A stretch of 64,000 nucleotides of DNA from Macrolepiota albuminosa (Eukaryota > Basidiomycota > Agaricomycetes > Agaricales > Agaricaceae). Positions 28,881 to 41,300 of this stretch are shown here, in pieces (the first letter of the stretch is position 1; each line of letters opens with the position of its first letter). The DNA lies in the NCBI GenBank assembly GCA_027475525.1, contig JAMWFC010000116.1, positions 2,789,826 to 2,853,825 of the forward strand, in the 5' to 3' direction. The position numbers and the translations under genes were made by a program. The notes under the pieces were generated by a model that saw nothing but the letters and a program-made list of their open reading frames with translations, did not search any database and had not been told where the DNA came from.

Positions 28881-29862
28881 CCCTAATTTCAGAACAATTT
28901 AAATCAACCTCTGGAGAAATAAAAGTCACAAGATATATAAGAAGAGACAGCGGAGAAATTCTGTCGTGGTCATTTGGACTTGCATGATACCTCTCCGGAC
29001 GGCCTAGCGGGCCGCGAGGGGGGGTGGGTGGGTTTACACTGAAATTGAGATACTCGGGGCAACGAGGAACGACAAACACCTCCAGGCATGACACAATGAA
29101 CTACGTAAGTACATACCATATCTACGAAGCTAAACTCGACATAGCATGGTATGTATGGCTCTCCACATCCACCATAGTGTTGATCATCCACTAGTCTAGT
29201 CATAAGTATATGTGGGATATTGTGATCGCTGATGGGCTGATGATATCTAGACGCCACGAATGGAAGGGAGAGGATGCGTGGAGTTTTCGGGGGGTGGTTT
29301 AGGAACGATCTGTCTGGATTTTTGCCGACGCCACGAATGGAAGGGAGAGGATGCGTGGAGTTTTCGGGGGGTGGTTTAGGAACGATCTGTCTGGATTTTT
29401 GCCGGCGACGTACGACGTGACGGAGAGGTTGCGCGTTACTATGGTATGTACGTACGTAAAGATGGTATGAACAGAACGGAAAGGAATGATGTGTGTGATG
29501 TGATGGTGGAGACGGGGAACTCAAGCCTGAAGCGATCCTCTTATTTTTGCTTGTGACACGATCATGGATAAAATACGACCAGCCACCAATGTCAATCGAG
29601 ACAAGTGTCAGTGTACAAATAGGTTTACAAGAGTTCCACCATCAGAAGTGGGATATCTTATACTTATCGACGTGAATGTTCCCGACTCTGTTGTCCAGAA
29701 CCAGCAGTTGTCAACAAGAACGATAGATTTTTTTAGTAGCGTAATTGGTGAGGCGGCCAACGCCCTGGGCGTCCCCCCCTCCCCGCATGGTCTGCACACC
29801 TGTGGTTTAAACCAGGTTCTTTATCTGGGCAGTAAATGACAGTCTCGAGGAAATACCTTCAC
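28881..29862. other. Intergenic region, no clear gene
   Basis: Contains one 77-base tandem repeat (29250-29403) and short frames without motifs. Nothing else recognisable; a 91-codon frame at 29564-29839 has no known features. Confidence 0.45.
29250..29403. repeat. 77-base tandem repeat 10 (29250-29326, 29327-29403)
   Basis: Exact units in an intergenic region. Confidence 0.97.
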
Positions 29863-29945
29863 GCATTAATGGGGTAGTGGTAACCTGGGTCGTTGCCATT
29901 GGGCGTTATGTCGACCCGCCGGGGGTTCGATTCCCCCTTAATGCA
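29863..29945 (+). tRNA. tRNA-Gly (GCC) with an ~12-base intron
   Basis: The acceptor stem GCATTAA pairs with TTAATGC, discriminator A at 29945. The T arm is GGGGG / TTCGATT / CCCCC, with a perfect B box. The anticodon stem GGTCG pairs with CGACC if about 12 bases after TTGCCA are removed, leaving the intron in the canonical position. The anticodon GCC is at 29895-29897. The D arm contains the TAGTGGTAA element. Confidence 0.83.
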
Positions 29946-30318
29946 TAACTCCAAATGAAGTGGATATGAACTTGGATATTTTTTAAATGGATACGATGAC
30001 CCCCCTGGCGAACAACTAGTCCACAATACATCTGTCAGTAGTGATCCAAAGAACTCGGGAAAAAAGAGCAGCTTCGAGCCGGAATTGAGGAGATTGTATA
30101 ATCCCGAGTCTGGTTAGTTCGTAGCATCATCAATTTTGGAAGTGGAATGACAGCTCGGTGGTTACAATGTTACAATTTTGTTATGCCGTTGGTACCAATT
30201 CATTCTATCTAACCTTGAAACGAAATAGGCGTACAAACTTTTTATGAAGTACTCCAATGGATCTCGGAAATATGTGATCTCCATTGCCGGGCATGTTTCC
30301 TAATGCGAGCAACGTTTG
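29946..30318. other. Intergenic region, no gene seen
   Basis: AT-rich. The last part (from 30261) is the first copy of a 77-base tandem repeat that belongs to the decayed Vps62-like fragment. Confidence 0.45.
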
Positions 30319-30414
30319 CTAACGCAAATGGAACAACATCTCGGAAATATGTGATCTCCATTGCCGGGCATGTTTCCTAATGCGAGCAACGTTTGCTAAC
30401 GCAAATGGAACAAC
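30261..30414. repeat. 77-base tandem repeat 11 (30261-30337, 30338-30414)
   Basis: Exact units in the Vps62-like fragment. Confidence 0.97.
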
Positions 30415-30561
30415 AAATACACAAAGAGAGCTAAAGGAATAAAGAACGACAACTCCAACTAGAATCAGAACTCGTCCATGATCAGGAAAGTCCGAATAGA
30501 TGCGCGACTGGGATGATTTGACAAACTTTCCCATTTTTCGCTTGGATAATGATTTTGGCAA
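30319..30561 (-). pseudogene. Degenerate N-terminal fragment of a Vps62-like gene
   Basis: The minus-strand frame has a hydrophobic leader (RVLILVGVVVLYSFSSLCVF) and then ARIRKHARQWRSHISEMLF, which parallels ALSRKYAPQWRFHASEVYW of the intact Vps62-like gene at 31193-32907. The DNA is also similar (ATCTCCATTGCCGGGCATGT against ATCTCCACTGCGGCGCATAT). No further domain follows on the minus strand below 30319. It is probably a truncated tandem paralogue. One 77-base tandem repeat (30261-30414) overlaps it. Confidence 0.6.
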
Positions 30562-30722
30562 GAATAGATTTTTAGCTTCGTGGCTTATCCTTTCCTGGGC
30601 TCGCAGATCCTTTGTCCTTAAAAGTCATCAGGACTCTTGGATATTATATTTTGGCAAGAATAGATTTTGAGCTTCGTGCTTATCCTTTCCTGGGCTCGCA
30701 AATCCTTTGTCCTTTAAAGTCA
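30552..30722. repeat. Imperfect direct repeat, spacing ~96 bases
   Basis: Copies at about 30552-30627 and 30648-30722 start ATTTTGGCAAGAATAGATTT and end AAAGTCAT, with several substitutions and single-base indels between them. Unlike the 77-base repeats these are diverged and separated by about 20 bases, so they look like a genuine old duplication. Confidence 0.7.
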
Positions 30723-31192
30723 TGGCTCGTGGTGCTGTTTGAGTCTTGTTCGGTCGTCGAAAAGGAAGTATAAAAAATTGCACATGGACAAGATGTGGTT
30801 CTTGATTTCGAGAAAAATAGGTTGATAGAGGAGAGGCGATTCCGAGCCGCATCAGAACTGACGGAATTCCCTACTGGTTGCAGCCACGTGTCGAAATGGG
30901 CCCATGGTCCAAAGCTTACATAGGAAGAATAAACAACCAGCCTCAAGCTATGTTCACAGCACCATAGGGGTCAAAGCATCCTCGACAGATAGCATAACGA
31001 AATGATCAGAAGAACTCTCAATGTATTCCTTGGAGTTGAAAAAAAGGTCGTTCGTTTGTTAACATTTCCTACTCAGATCATTACGCTAATGGAGCTGCAC
31101 AACAATCAACGGAGCAAGTAAGCCAAGATTTCGTCAATAAGGTAATGACAGATAGATGTACAAGCCGCCGTACAAGGCTAGAAGTGGAATAA
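30723..31192. other. Intergenic region, no gene seen
   Basis: Short frames on the minus strand lack motifs and start sites. This is 3' flank of the Vps62-like gene. Confidence 0.4.
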
Positions 31193-32907
31193 TCACCATC
31201 TCCAATTGTCGAGATCTAAAACAGTGATCGCGGTTGCGGACTTGATGCCATTGTCAGAAAGATCATGTGAATATGCACGAAGGGTACGTGAAGGCGCCCA
31301 AGAACAGTCCACAAGTGTAGCATTGGTGCAGACACCGACTCTGTACGAAGTGACGGAAAAGTGTCTTTCACAAGCGTTAGGAGTGATCTGCCACAACACA
31401 TATGATCAGGGAGCGATTACAACGGGGAGTGGCAGCCTACTGTAAATCTATTTGCGCCAGTCAATTCAGTAAACGCAAAAGTCGCGGACGTGGTAGGCTT
31501 GATTTGATTTCCATCCTTAGCTGGTTTTGAGTTAGACGTGCAGGTCTGTTGAACTGCAAGTAAGGGGTACTGTGAATCAGAAGCTAACTGGGAAGCAGAA
31601 GCATCAAGATAGAATGTGTAGGAAGAGGTGGCTGCTGTTGAGATAATTCCAAGCGTTTGCTGTCGCAAAAGGTTATTTGCACTAACCGATATTATGAAAC
31701 AATGAAACGCACGGACAACAGGCCATCCATTACATATTTTGAAGGGTAAGTACCAAGAGGAGCATCTTTGGCAGAGCCTAAAACGTTGGACCGATAAGGC
31801 CCATCAGGTCCAGTCACAATTTCGCATTCTTTATGGATTTTGTACCACCAACAAGTGGTTTGGCCAATGTTACCCCAATACCCTTTGTAGTTGAGCCAGT
31901 TGTGAGAACCGGAAAAGGTATCAGGGTAAGCAAAGTTGACGAAACTGTCCCTGATATCCCAAGACACACCGCCATCAGAAGTGAGATCTTGTAGCTTGAA
32001 TACGACCGCATCGACGTATGTAAATGTCCCCGCTGTAGCCCAGAATCCATGCGATCCTTTCGCTACATATCCCACGGGTCTTTGATTGTTGTCAAATTTA
32101 ATAACATGGACCCATGGGATGGTGCTGATACTTTTTTTGAGAGGAGCAACGGGATAATAAGCAGTGACTAACCCGCTCCCATGATCACTGTGAGCATGGT
32201 AATCGACCTGAGTTGCGATACCATTAACAGTACGTACAGCCATGCGTTCCCAGTCACCGACATCTGTTGTGACAGGTAAAATGAAATACAATGGCGTAAA
32301 GAATCGAAACCTCACGATCTCCAATTTCTCCAAGTATGGGTACCTTTTTGCCTTCGTTGAAAGGAGTAAACAGCCAATAAAAAATGTCTATGACTCCGTT
32401 GTCCTGTCATGCAATTACATCAATGATCAATGCAGAGCTGTGAATATAAAAAATTAACCTTTGGTACAATAAAAGTATAAGCCGCAGCCGCAGCTAAAGC
32501 GGGATTCTGTCCACGCAGGAAACCAGTTTTGCCAGCCTTGACATCTGTTGTCAGGTATAAACCCGAGCCGTGGTTGGCGGCGCTATCTACATTGGATGCG
32601 GTAACAGTTCCAATGACGATAGTACCTCTGGCATCAACTTCCTGGAGTTGAGGATATTCAGTCACCTTGAAGAGTTACACAGAGGTCAAGAGACCTTCAC
32701 TCCTGAAAGGAAGTATTCTACTGTCGATGGCCAATAAACCTCAGAAGCATGAAATCTCCACTGCGGCGCATATTTCCTTGAGAGAGCGATATATTCCGGT
32801 GTTGGAGCAGCGATCACGACTGAAGAGCAAAGGGCAAGGATGACAGATCCCAAGACACTGTAGAACTGCGGTCCCTTGAGATCAGCCAAGGTGAAAAACC
32901 GCACCAT
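31193..32907 (-). CDS. Vps62-like protein, secreted or vacuolar
   Basis: The start is ATG 32907 (MVRFFTLADLKGPQFY), with a signal peptide ending near VVIAAPTPEY. Domain segments follow: SRKYAPQWRFHASEVYWPST, VDARGTIVIGTVTASNVDSA, VGDWERMAVRTVNG, VDYHAHSDHGSG, RPVGYVAKGSHGFWATAGTF, FSGSHNWLNYKGYWGN and CEIVTGPDGPYRSN, the hallmark blocks of the Vps62/DUF946 family. The last exons give FAFTELTGANRFTV and VGVCTNATLVDCSWAPSRTL, ending NWRW at TGA 31193. Yeast Vps62 is linked to vacuolar protein sorting, but the biochemical role is unknown. At least four introns are implied; those near 31410 and 31680 are less certain. A truncated paralogue lies downstream at 30319-30561. Confidence 0.78.
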
Positions 32908-34294
32908 TCTTATGTCTTCTAGGTCTGCAAGCCGACAAGGATCTATTCAAAGTCTTTGGGCTCTGAAAAGCCATTATATAGAGTACCCTTGACATGCCCA
33001 GTATATCTTTCTCTCAGTCCACCACTAATGTAGCGTGTGGCCATAGTGTTTCTAGGATCCGACCCAGAAGGGCTTCAAATACGAAACATCGCGGTCGATT
33101 CAAGGATATCGATTGACTACTGATAGCAGGTGTAGATCTGCTGACAACGGCCCCGTGTGGATGCCAATGCATGTGCTTGATAAGAAGCTTTACATCACAG
33201 GAAAAGTGATAAAGCTTCAAGCTTCAGGGTTTTGTCCCCAGAAAGTCTGAGAAAGCTTCAATTGTAAGTGCACCCATGATCGGAAATTTCGTACGCAGGA
33301 TGTTTGATGTTTTCCTGACCGAAAAGCCGAACGATGAATCAACCCTTCCGTCCAAACGTCTTGTATCTACTAGATTATTTTCCGGTCATGTTGATTATTA
33401 ATGCGCCAACTTACGGTGACCATATCAGTTTGTCCGTTTGCATTTTTGCATCGATAGAAATCCCGAAAACGGGTTTCCCGAGGTCTCCGGTAGCGGGTTG
33501 GGTTCTCGCTATGGAAATTACTGGCAGTACCAGAGCCTGCACCACTCTGCGTAACGGTATAGTAACGATGTTTGTTCTGATGGGACAGGTAATTCAACTG
33601 GTTCGTCGAGTGCAATTCCGACGTGTTCCATGAGGCAAAACGTTATATCTCCCTACCACAACGGGACATGTTAAGGGTTATCATCTCCAAAAATCAATGT
33701 GCTGAAAGTCCTAATAGGATTTAATATCGCTTCCCATGGATCAGCTCCAGTTTTGTAATCGTCTTTTTTAAGCAAGGAATATCCACTGCACTTTCGAGTC
33801 ATCAGCAATCTCGAACTACATTGTTCGAACTATCAATTATTTTCATTCTGTGGATATACGTACACTTGCTGAGAATTTTTGGCTGATGAATCGATGATTA
33901 TAATAAAATGTATTCGCTTGTGCCACAACTTCTCCCATGACTGTGCCAGTTGTGTAGGACCATGGGCATAACTGAAAAATATCACTATTCCTTCTCTTTC
34001 GGGCTGGCCCTTGTTCTACGGATCTAGGCCAGCTTAAATTCCATTCACCAAGCCATTTATGGCGTCAGAGTCCAATGAATGTAGTAAATGCATCAGGTAC
34101 TGGACTTGACTAGCTCTATCGCGATATGTCACCTCAACCTTATTATGCTATTGTTTGTAACTTGATCTATCTAATCTATCCAAATCTACTGTAGTACGCC
34201 TGCGCCCCCGGAAACCCCTATCAAAAATGACTGGTTGGACTAGTCAAACCGCATGATGTCAAGAGGCGTAAAAGCAACGAGTTGCAATACACCT
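32908..34294. other. Long AT-rich intergenic region with dispersed repeat copy
   Basis: No supported gene. It carries the Vps62-like promoter near 32930-33000 and one copy of a ~150-base dispersed repeat at 33490-33640. A 99-codon plus-strand frame at 33334 overlaps the repeat and lacks motifs. Confidence 0.5.
33490..33640 (+). repeat. Dispersed repeat, copy 1
   Basis: Shares most of about 150 bases with 37680-37839, same orientation, including GCTATGGAAAT, ACTGGCAGTACCAGAGCC, AGTAACGATGTTTGTTCT and CGTCGAGTGCAATTCCGACG. An 8-base indel and scattered substitutions separate the copies. No terminal repeats or coding content recognised. Confidence 0.8.
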
Positions 34295-36204
34295 TTATAT
34301 GGCAAACGTCGACAATATAGAGGGATCCGTATCCAAATCCGAGTCTTCACCATAGACGTCATAACCCCTAAAGATAGAGCCACCCATTTCATTATATCCG
34401 CGTTCCAATTCTTCTGGAAACCCTTGATCAACTTCATCCCAGTCGACAGTGACGGTAGCCTCCAGAGCTTGAATATCATCTCTACACAAGTGGCTGCAGT
34501 CTCGTAAGCACAATCTTTGGATTTCAGCCTTCCGCTCCGATCTTTCAATCAAGCAACTTTGAAGATCACATAAAGTCAACGCTGTTTGAGACGTATCGCC
34601 CTTTTCGAAGCTCACATCTTCTATTGTTAGCGATTTGAGCTGAGGAAAGTAAACAGACGGGACCACCGAACTCCTTTGGCCGGGTCCTTCCGGAGTAACA
34701 AGGGGTTTTGTTAAGGCCCCGATTGGCGCCTCTTCTCGAAGCGCTGAAACTAATGCATGAACAGAGTGCCCTACAATATACACACTGTGAAACTAGGATA
34801 AAAGTCCAAAGGTATATACTTGAAGAAATGTTATCAACGTATGAGACACGAAGAGAACGATGGGGTGCAATCTGTATGGCTTTGCATACGGATGCTGTAA
34901 CACTCTTGGGGGTGATTCCAGGAGAAATGAAGTTGAATATCAGGAACGTTAATCTGTGAACCTACCTCATCAGGGGCGAAGGTATTGGTCCAACCGTGGA
35001 CCACAAGACTAGGGGGAGCTTCATGTCGGACATGAAGAACCTGGATGGATCTTCTCTTTGAAAGGCTATCTTTTTCCTGATAATACGTGGTGCCTCTCGG
35101 ATTGGATATGACCCTCATAACACCCGAAAAATCGGTCCCAGTGGTTTCCGTACCGCTACAACTGAGATGGACACGAGCATTGGCGGGTATGGTGAGAAGG
35201 CTGACAAAGTTGACACATTCAGGGACAATGGAAGTGACGCTGAGAAGTACGAGATGGGGCAAATCAACAACGCGATCAAGGGAGAGTCCAGAGGGGAATA
35301 GTGGTACATAGGGCATCTTGAATATTGAGGACCTCTAGGGCTGGCATGCGCTCGAGGGCATTCATCAGTTGATCCGTGGTTGGCCGTGCAGAAGTGGCAA
35401 TGTTCCAATTGATGTTAATCCTGTGCAACTCCAATCTTCTCAGATGAGGCGTCTCTCCCGTAAGGACAGTATCTGGAAGAGTGAAGTATTCATCAAGGTG
35501 GGTGGCACGAGCGACAGAGAGGGAAAGTGAATAATAGATCATGGAAACCTGGTCGTCAAAAGTCGTCTAATATTAGCACTATCTGCACGGAGTTGTAAGT
35601 TATGAATGCGAGGCGCATGAAGCAATGCAAGTCAAACTGCTTCAAAAATCCTGGGCGTGAAGCACGATAGATCTGCTTTGACGACAAGACTGGTCATGTT
35701 CGAGTGCCTCAGCATCTCTTCCGTCCACTTGGGCCTAGTAAAGACGGGATTCCCCCAAAGACTTGGACAGTCAAATGCGACAGTCCTCCAGTGGTGCGAG
35801 ACATGGGTCACTCTAATCCACTCAAGTGAATTCGTGCTTTCCCTACACTCCGCGACACAGTCAGCGAATATTTTGGATAAAATTTCAGGAGGAAGCTGGG
35901 ATATGGGCACTAAAACATTTCTACGAGACCTCAATACTCTTATGGAGTCTTCGAGCTTCAGGAGCTCTTGGTCGATAAGACTGCGAGCTTTGTCTGCCGA
36001 TGCATCGTTCAGCGTAAGAAGATGAATACTTGAAGGGGATTGAAAAGGAGTCGTCAAGGTCGTTCCTGATTTTGAGCCAGTATTAATGAGCAGGAGATAG
36101 GATGTGATATGCTCACCGGACACAGAGGTTTCGAAAGAGATGCTGAATGGAGAACTTAGACCAGCTACAGTTCCTGACACGCAAAGAAGAAGGAAAAAGT
36201 TCAA
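34295..36204 (-). CDS. F-box protein with leucine-rich repeats
   Basis: Putative SCF ubiquitin ligase adaptor of the family greatly expanded in agaricomycetes. The exon near 35632-36070 shows ADKARSLIDQELLKLEDSIR, then the F-box VPISQLPPEILSKIFADCV and the typical VTHVSHHWRTVAFDCPSLW. Later exons carry LRR-like segments (LRRLELHRININWN, LPHLVLLSVTS, LKSLTIEDVSF, IQRLCLRDCSHLCRDD). The protein ends DPSILSTFAI at 34295 with an acidic tail. The start is unclear: no in-frame ATG is evident before SIHLLTLNDAS, and a GTGAGC...CAG intron (about 36060-36116) suggests an upstream exon, perhaps ending near 36204. The degradation target cannot be inferred. Confidence 0.72.
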
Positions 36205-36287
36205 TCTACAGATGGTAGTTGTGGAAGCTCAGATCTCAGACACCGCCTCCGCTTACAAGGGATAACCAAACTTCAAACACGACCAGC

Positions 36288-37381
36288 ATGTCCTCCGAGC
36301 TCTATCACATCAAGCAGCAATTTGTCCTAGGTATTTTACCGACAAAAGCATACCTCTGGCTTTCCGTTGATACCTCCCCCGTTCTCCAGGTGCATATAAA
36401 ACTCTTATTAATCTCACTCTTCCCAAACCCGATTCGCCAACATATCTACCTACTCTACTCTACCAAGCGCGTGCGCACATCGCGCTCAATGACCCTGACT
36501 CAGCGTTGAAGCTCTTACCTACCGATTCGGATAACGTTGCGGTGAAAGCGACAGTCTCGCTTGCGAGATACGTGTCAGCATCGCAGGACGCAAAGAAGGA
36601 AACCATAGAAGCCTCGTTGGAGGAGTTGCGCGACTTGGCTGTCGAAATAGAAGGAGATGATGATGAAAATGATGAAAACGACAAAGCTCTTGTACGTGTC
36701 CTCGCAGGGACTGCATTTTCAATAGCGGGTGAGGTCGAAGAGGCTCTGGAAACCCTTGGAGTGGACACGGAAGATTTAGAAGCGTGAGGCATGTAATTTT
36801 GGTTAGTTGCCTTCAAACTCACGCATGGTTCTTAGCGTGTCCGTAATTGTTCAGATATACCTCTCCATCAACCGACCCGATCTCGCCAAGAAACAATTCG
36901 AGCGATCGAAACGATGGGCGGAAGACGATTTACTTTTGCAGCTAATTGAAACTACTATTGGTTTGGTAACTGGCAAGGATGGTTATTCAAACACCAGCTC
37001 TTTTTACACTGAGCAGCTCGGCAATCCTTCTCTATCGTCGCCGCACCTTCTCACAGCTCGTGGGGTCACGCGCATCCTTAGAAACGAGATTCAGGCTGCA
37101 AAATCTGACCTCGACGAGTCTCTCGAGCAACAGAAGGGTGACGCTGAGGCTACAGCGGCCCTCGTAGTTGCTGGGGGACTAGGCGGTATGAGGAAGCCTG
37201 AGACGGAGGAACTGTGGATGTAAGCACTCTTCTCGATGATCGTATGGAATTTATACTCATACATCCTAGTCGATTCGTAGCTGATTACCCTCATCATCCA
37301 TTAGTATTGGATGTCCTTCAAAAGGAAGCACTTTTCGACGAGTTTGCGTCCAAGTTTACAGTACCACCTTTAGTCGCCTGA
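36288..37381 (+). CDS. SEC28: Coatomer subunit epsilon
   Basis: Subunit of the COPI coat for Golgi-to-ER retrograde vesicles. The start is ATG 36288 (MSSELYHIKQQFVLG). A first intron (about 36332-36389) joins to AYKTLINLTLPKPDSPTYLP and TLLYQARAHIALNDPDSALK. TPR-like helices follow with NVAVKATVSLARYVSAS, an acidic loop, ALVRVLAGTAFSIAGEVEEA, VSVIVQIYLSINRPDLAKKQ, FERSKRWAEDDLLLQLIETT, and a C-terminal EALFDEFASKFTVPPLVA ending at TGA 37381. Length (about 295 residues) fits the family. It is divergent from the F-box gene, with starts only about 100-200 bases apart. Confidence 0.9.
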
Positions 37382-38356
37382 GTCTATAGTATAATCGCTT
37401 TAGGTAATGGGACTGAAATTTGGCTCATGATCTCTCGAATGTGACATCCTTTTTGAGATTTCCCTGTATTTGTCAAGTGGGGTTGGTTATCCATAACTTG
37501 AAGCCAATTTATCTCCATCAGATAAGTATGTTCTCCAGATCTCTGTACACAATGTTCAACATCCAATGTGCGATATTGTTCGATAACTAAACCGACAGCA
37601 TGAATAACATTCCAACAACACTTTGAAATGAAGTGTGACTTGTTCATGTCACTAAACTAACTTTCAATAGTCCATCGTTGTAGCGGTTCGGGTTCCCGCT
37701 ATGGAAATGACTGGCAGTACCAGAGCCTTGTCCACTCTGCATAACGGGTCACAGTATAGTAACGATGTTTGTTCTAATGGGACAGGTAGTCCAACTGGTT
37801 CGTCGAGTGCAATTCCGACGTGTTCCATTTTAGGCAAACAATCGTCTTTGTTTGGCGTTTGGTGTTGAGTGTCCGGGGTCTTCCCGTATATTCTTGAGGT
37901 TAGTTGGCAGTAGTGTGCCTTCCAAAGTCCTTAATGTCGTAATTAATTAACGCTACCATTATTGTGCCGCTGGTCCCAGGCTTTTATGGCGACGATATCG
38001 GCCTGATACGATTATGGCTTGAGAGTCCTTCGTGACTCGTAGTACCTCACCAGGGTACCTTTCGGTTCTGACACCTATGAACATGCGGAGAAAAAGCGAA
38101 CGTTGAATTCCTCCGATTAGCAACATTTCTATCAGCTCGGCCTGGACAGGAGCATGACTCTTTACATCCGTGTAGGACAAATTGACACCACAAATTTCGT
38201 CTTCTTCGGTTCGCGGTAGCGAATCCGGTGTTCTTACAATCCTCTTGTCAAAAGAACAGGTATGTAATTATGTAGTCGGCTTCGCAGGACCTAGTGTACC
38301 TATAAAACTTCTTCAACCGCCGTTGTTTTTGGCTACTTTCTCACATCCCACAATCC
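37382..38356. other. Intergenic region with dispersed repeat copy
   Basis: Holds epsilon-COP 3' flank, repeat copy 2 (37680-37839) and the Ppo promoter. Minus-strand frames at 37384 and 37959 show no motifs. Confidence 0.45.
37680..37839 (+). repeat. Dispersed repeat, copy 2
   Basis: Partner of 33490-33640. This copy has the 8 extra bases (GGTCACAG region) and begins TAGCGGTTCGGGTTCCCGCTA, a short inverted repeat that the other copy retains imperfectly. Confidence 0.8.
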
Positions 38357-41300
38357 ATGACCTCTTTAAACAAACTGTCGTCCATCTTTCGAAAGGACAT
38401 GAAGTCGGTGGGTATCGATCTCTATCGATTGTGTTATACTCTAATTCAACACTGCAGGCTAATGGGTCCGCAAATGGAACTACCAAAGAAAAGGTATCTG
38501 GAGGTGGGGTACAGGCTATCAGGGATTTTCGTGAGCAGGTAAAGAGAATTCTTGTTGCTAAACTGATGTTTCGCTCTAATTGGTCAAACACTGAAAGGTC
38601 AAGAAGGGTAGCCTCCTTAGTATGGACATGTCCACCCTAGTAAGGACATTCTTTATCCCGTCTTGACTTCAACTTCATTTAATGACACGTCTTTAAAGGC
38701 ATCTGTCGTCGACTTTATTCGCAACAAAGAGGCAATAGACGACAGAAAGTTCTTCGTATGTATTATGACCTACTAATTTCCATTCTAGTGACGAGCATTT
38801 CCTCACAGCTCGAGCATGGTTTGACGTTCATATCACGTCTAGAACCAGGCAAGTTCCAGACGGCCGTACAAAACAAAATTGTTGAACTTTGTACGTTGCA
38901 ACTCATGGACATCCGCTTACATCTGACCGGATATAGTATACAATGATTTGGGACATCCGCCGGCCACGAGTATCTCAAACAAATTCGCTTGGCGCTCCGC
39001 TGACGGATCCTTCAATAATCCTGACCTTCCTAACCTGGGCAAGGTAACTTCCATGCATTTCTCAGTGTATAAGTAGCACTTATCATGTTCGACTTTGAAG
39101 GCTGGTACACCCTACGCTCGATCGGTTCAACAATCCCACCCGTTGCCCAGAAATAAGCTTCCAGATGCGGGATTGGTTTTTGACACGTATGTTTTTTTAC
39201 TTATCCGTCCGTTCAAGAATTCATCAATCTTCTGCAACAGTCTTCTGAAGCGTGAAGGCGTGAGTGTCGCGTTCTGATATCTGTTTAGATACTGATCGCA
39301 CACGCAGTTCGTGAAACATCCTGCGGGTCTCTCATCTTTGATGTTCTCTTTTGCTGCTCTCGTTATTCATACGTACGTTTCGTTTTTGAAAATGTTGGTC
39401 TTCTTCCTGAATTCATATCTGTCTCAGTGTGTTCCGCACCTCGCATCATAATTGGAACATTAACGAAACATCCTCATATGTCGACCTTTCTCCTTTATAC
39501 GGCCACGATCAAGCAGCCCAGGACAGGATTCGTGTCAGAAATGGATATGGAGTGCTCAAGCCGGACGTGTTCGCCGAAGATAGGCTGCTGCTTTTGCCAC
39601 CTGCTGTCTGCACACTTCTCGTGCTATTTAGTCGCAATCATAATGTATGCCAAACTTCATTCTATCTATATCATCATGCTCAAGTTTTCCTAGTACATTG
39701 CCAAGAAGCTGTATGAGATCAATGAACGTGGAACATTCGTCGATCCAACGAAGCTCAAGACTGACAATCCTGAAGACTTGAAGAAGTTACTTGAACAGGA
39801 AGAAGAGCTATTTCAGACTGCTCGTTTAGTCAATTGTGGTTGGTTCGGATCAAGTTCGTCCTCTCTTGTCATGTTCTCTGTTCTTGTAAACCTGAAACAT
39901 CTGTAGTCGTATTCTCTGACTATTTCTCCTGCATCCTGGGTTTGGTCAGAGATGGCAGCAGCTGGAGCTTGGATCCTTTCGGCGTAAGATTCCTCCTTGG
40001 ACAAGTTATGACTCGTTGAATTTGCTCTTATAGGAGATTCGCAACGAAGACCATTCTGTCTTCGAGCGTGGCAAGGGGAATGTCTGCAGTGTTGAGGTAG
40101 GTCTCAATACGATCGACCAGTACCAGCACTATATATGTGATTGCCCTAGTTCAACTGCTTGTATCGTTGGCATGCGACTACCAGTGTTGAGGATGAGAGA
40201 TGGGTTGGTCAAGTCTTCAACCAGATATTTAACGGAAAGAGCCCCCAGGCGGTAACGGTTGAAGACTTTAAACAAGCTGCGCACTGGCTCGCGACAAAAC
40301 AACCTGACATTACTGACTGGACATTTGGAGGGTGGGTTCACCCTGTTTGATCGTATGCCTGTACTTATCAAGTCATATGTAGGCTGAAACGTCAGGCAGA
40401 TCATACATTTAATGATGACGATCTTGCTAATGTCCTTCATAATGCGTGAGCCGTACCGGTGTTGTACATCAGATGTAAACTGATGGATGATACCCTTCAG
40501 GACTGAACATCCGGCAGCGGCATTCCGTGCTCGGGGAACACCAGGCAAGATAGATCATCTGTGGAATCCCTTCATCATGCTGATCATTGAATGAATAGCA
40601 TGTATGCGTCTTAATGAGGTCATGGGAATTGAGCAGAACAGGCGTTGGGGCGTGTGTAACCTCAACGACTTTAGAAAGGTGCGACAATGAGAATACTTCA
40701 GGCTCCTTCATTGGTTGCTGATAACTGTACCATCCAGTATCTTGGTTTGAAACGTAAGATTCTGTTGCATGATTCTTGGTGGAGTCATATATTGATCCGA
40801 CCATCAGCATATAAGACCTTCTTGGAGTGGAATTCTGATAAGGAGATAGCTGATGCGGCAGAGAAACTCTACGGTGATATTGAGAATCTCGAGCTCTACG
40901 TTGGACTTCAAGCGGAGGAGGCCAAGCCCGTCATGGAGGGTGCAGGTCTCTGTCCTGGTATGTCCAACTACTCGCACTGAGAGACATGAGTGATTTATTT
41001 CTTTCAGGGTACACGATCAGTCGTGCTATCCTCAGCGATGCTATTGCCCTCACTCGTGGTGATAGGCACTTTACACATGATTACACTCCGTACAATCTGA
41101 CCGCATGGGGCTTTGCTGATTGTCAAAGGGACCCCAATGCATTTGGGTTTGGCAGTACTCTTGGACGTTTGCTTCTTAGAACCTTGCCCAACAACTTCAC
41201 CGAGAACAGCGTCTACACCTTCTTTCCGCTGATGACCCCTGAATCCATGGAGACAAATCTCAAGGAGTTGAAGCTTTTGGATCAATATGACCTCTCGCGT

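Noticed and set aside
28970..29524. 184-codon minus-strand ORF
   Set aside because: Includes a 77-base tandem repeat translated twice and has no recognisable motif.
29564..29839. 91-codon ORF just before tRNA-Gly
   Set aside because: No motif, no visible splice context and no conserved-looking segment.
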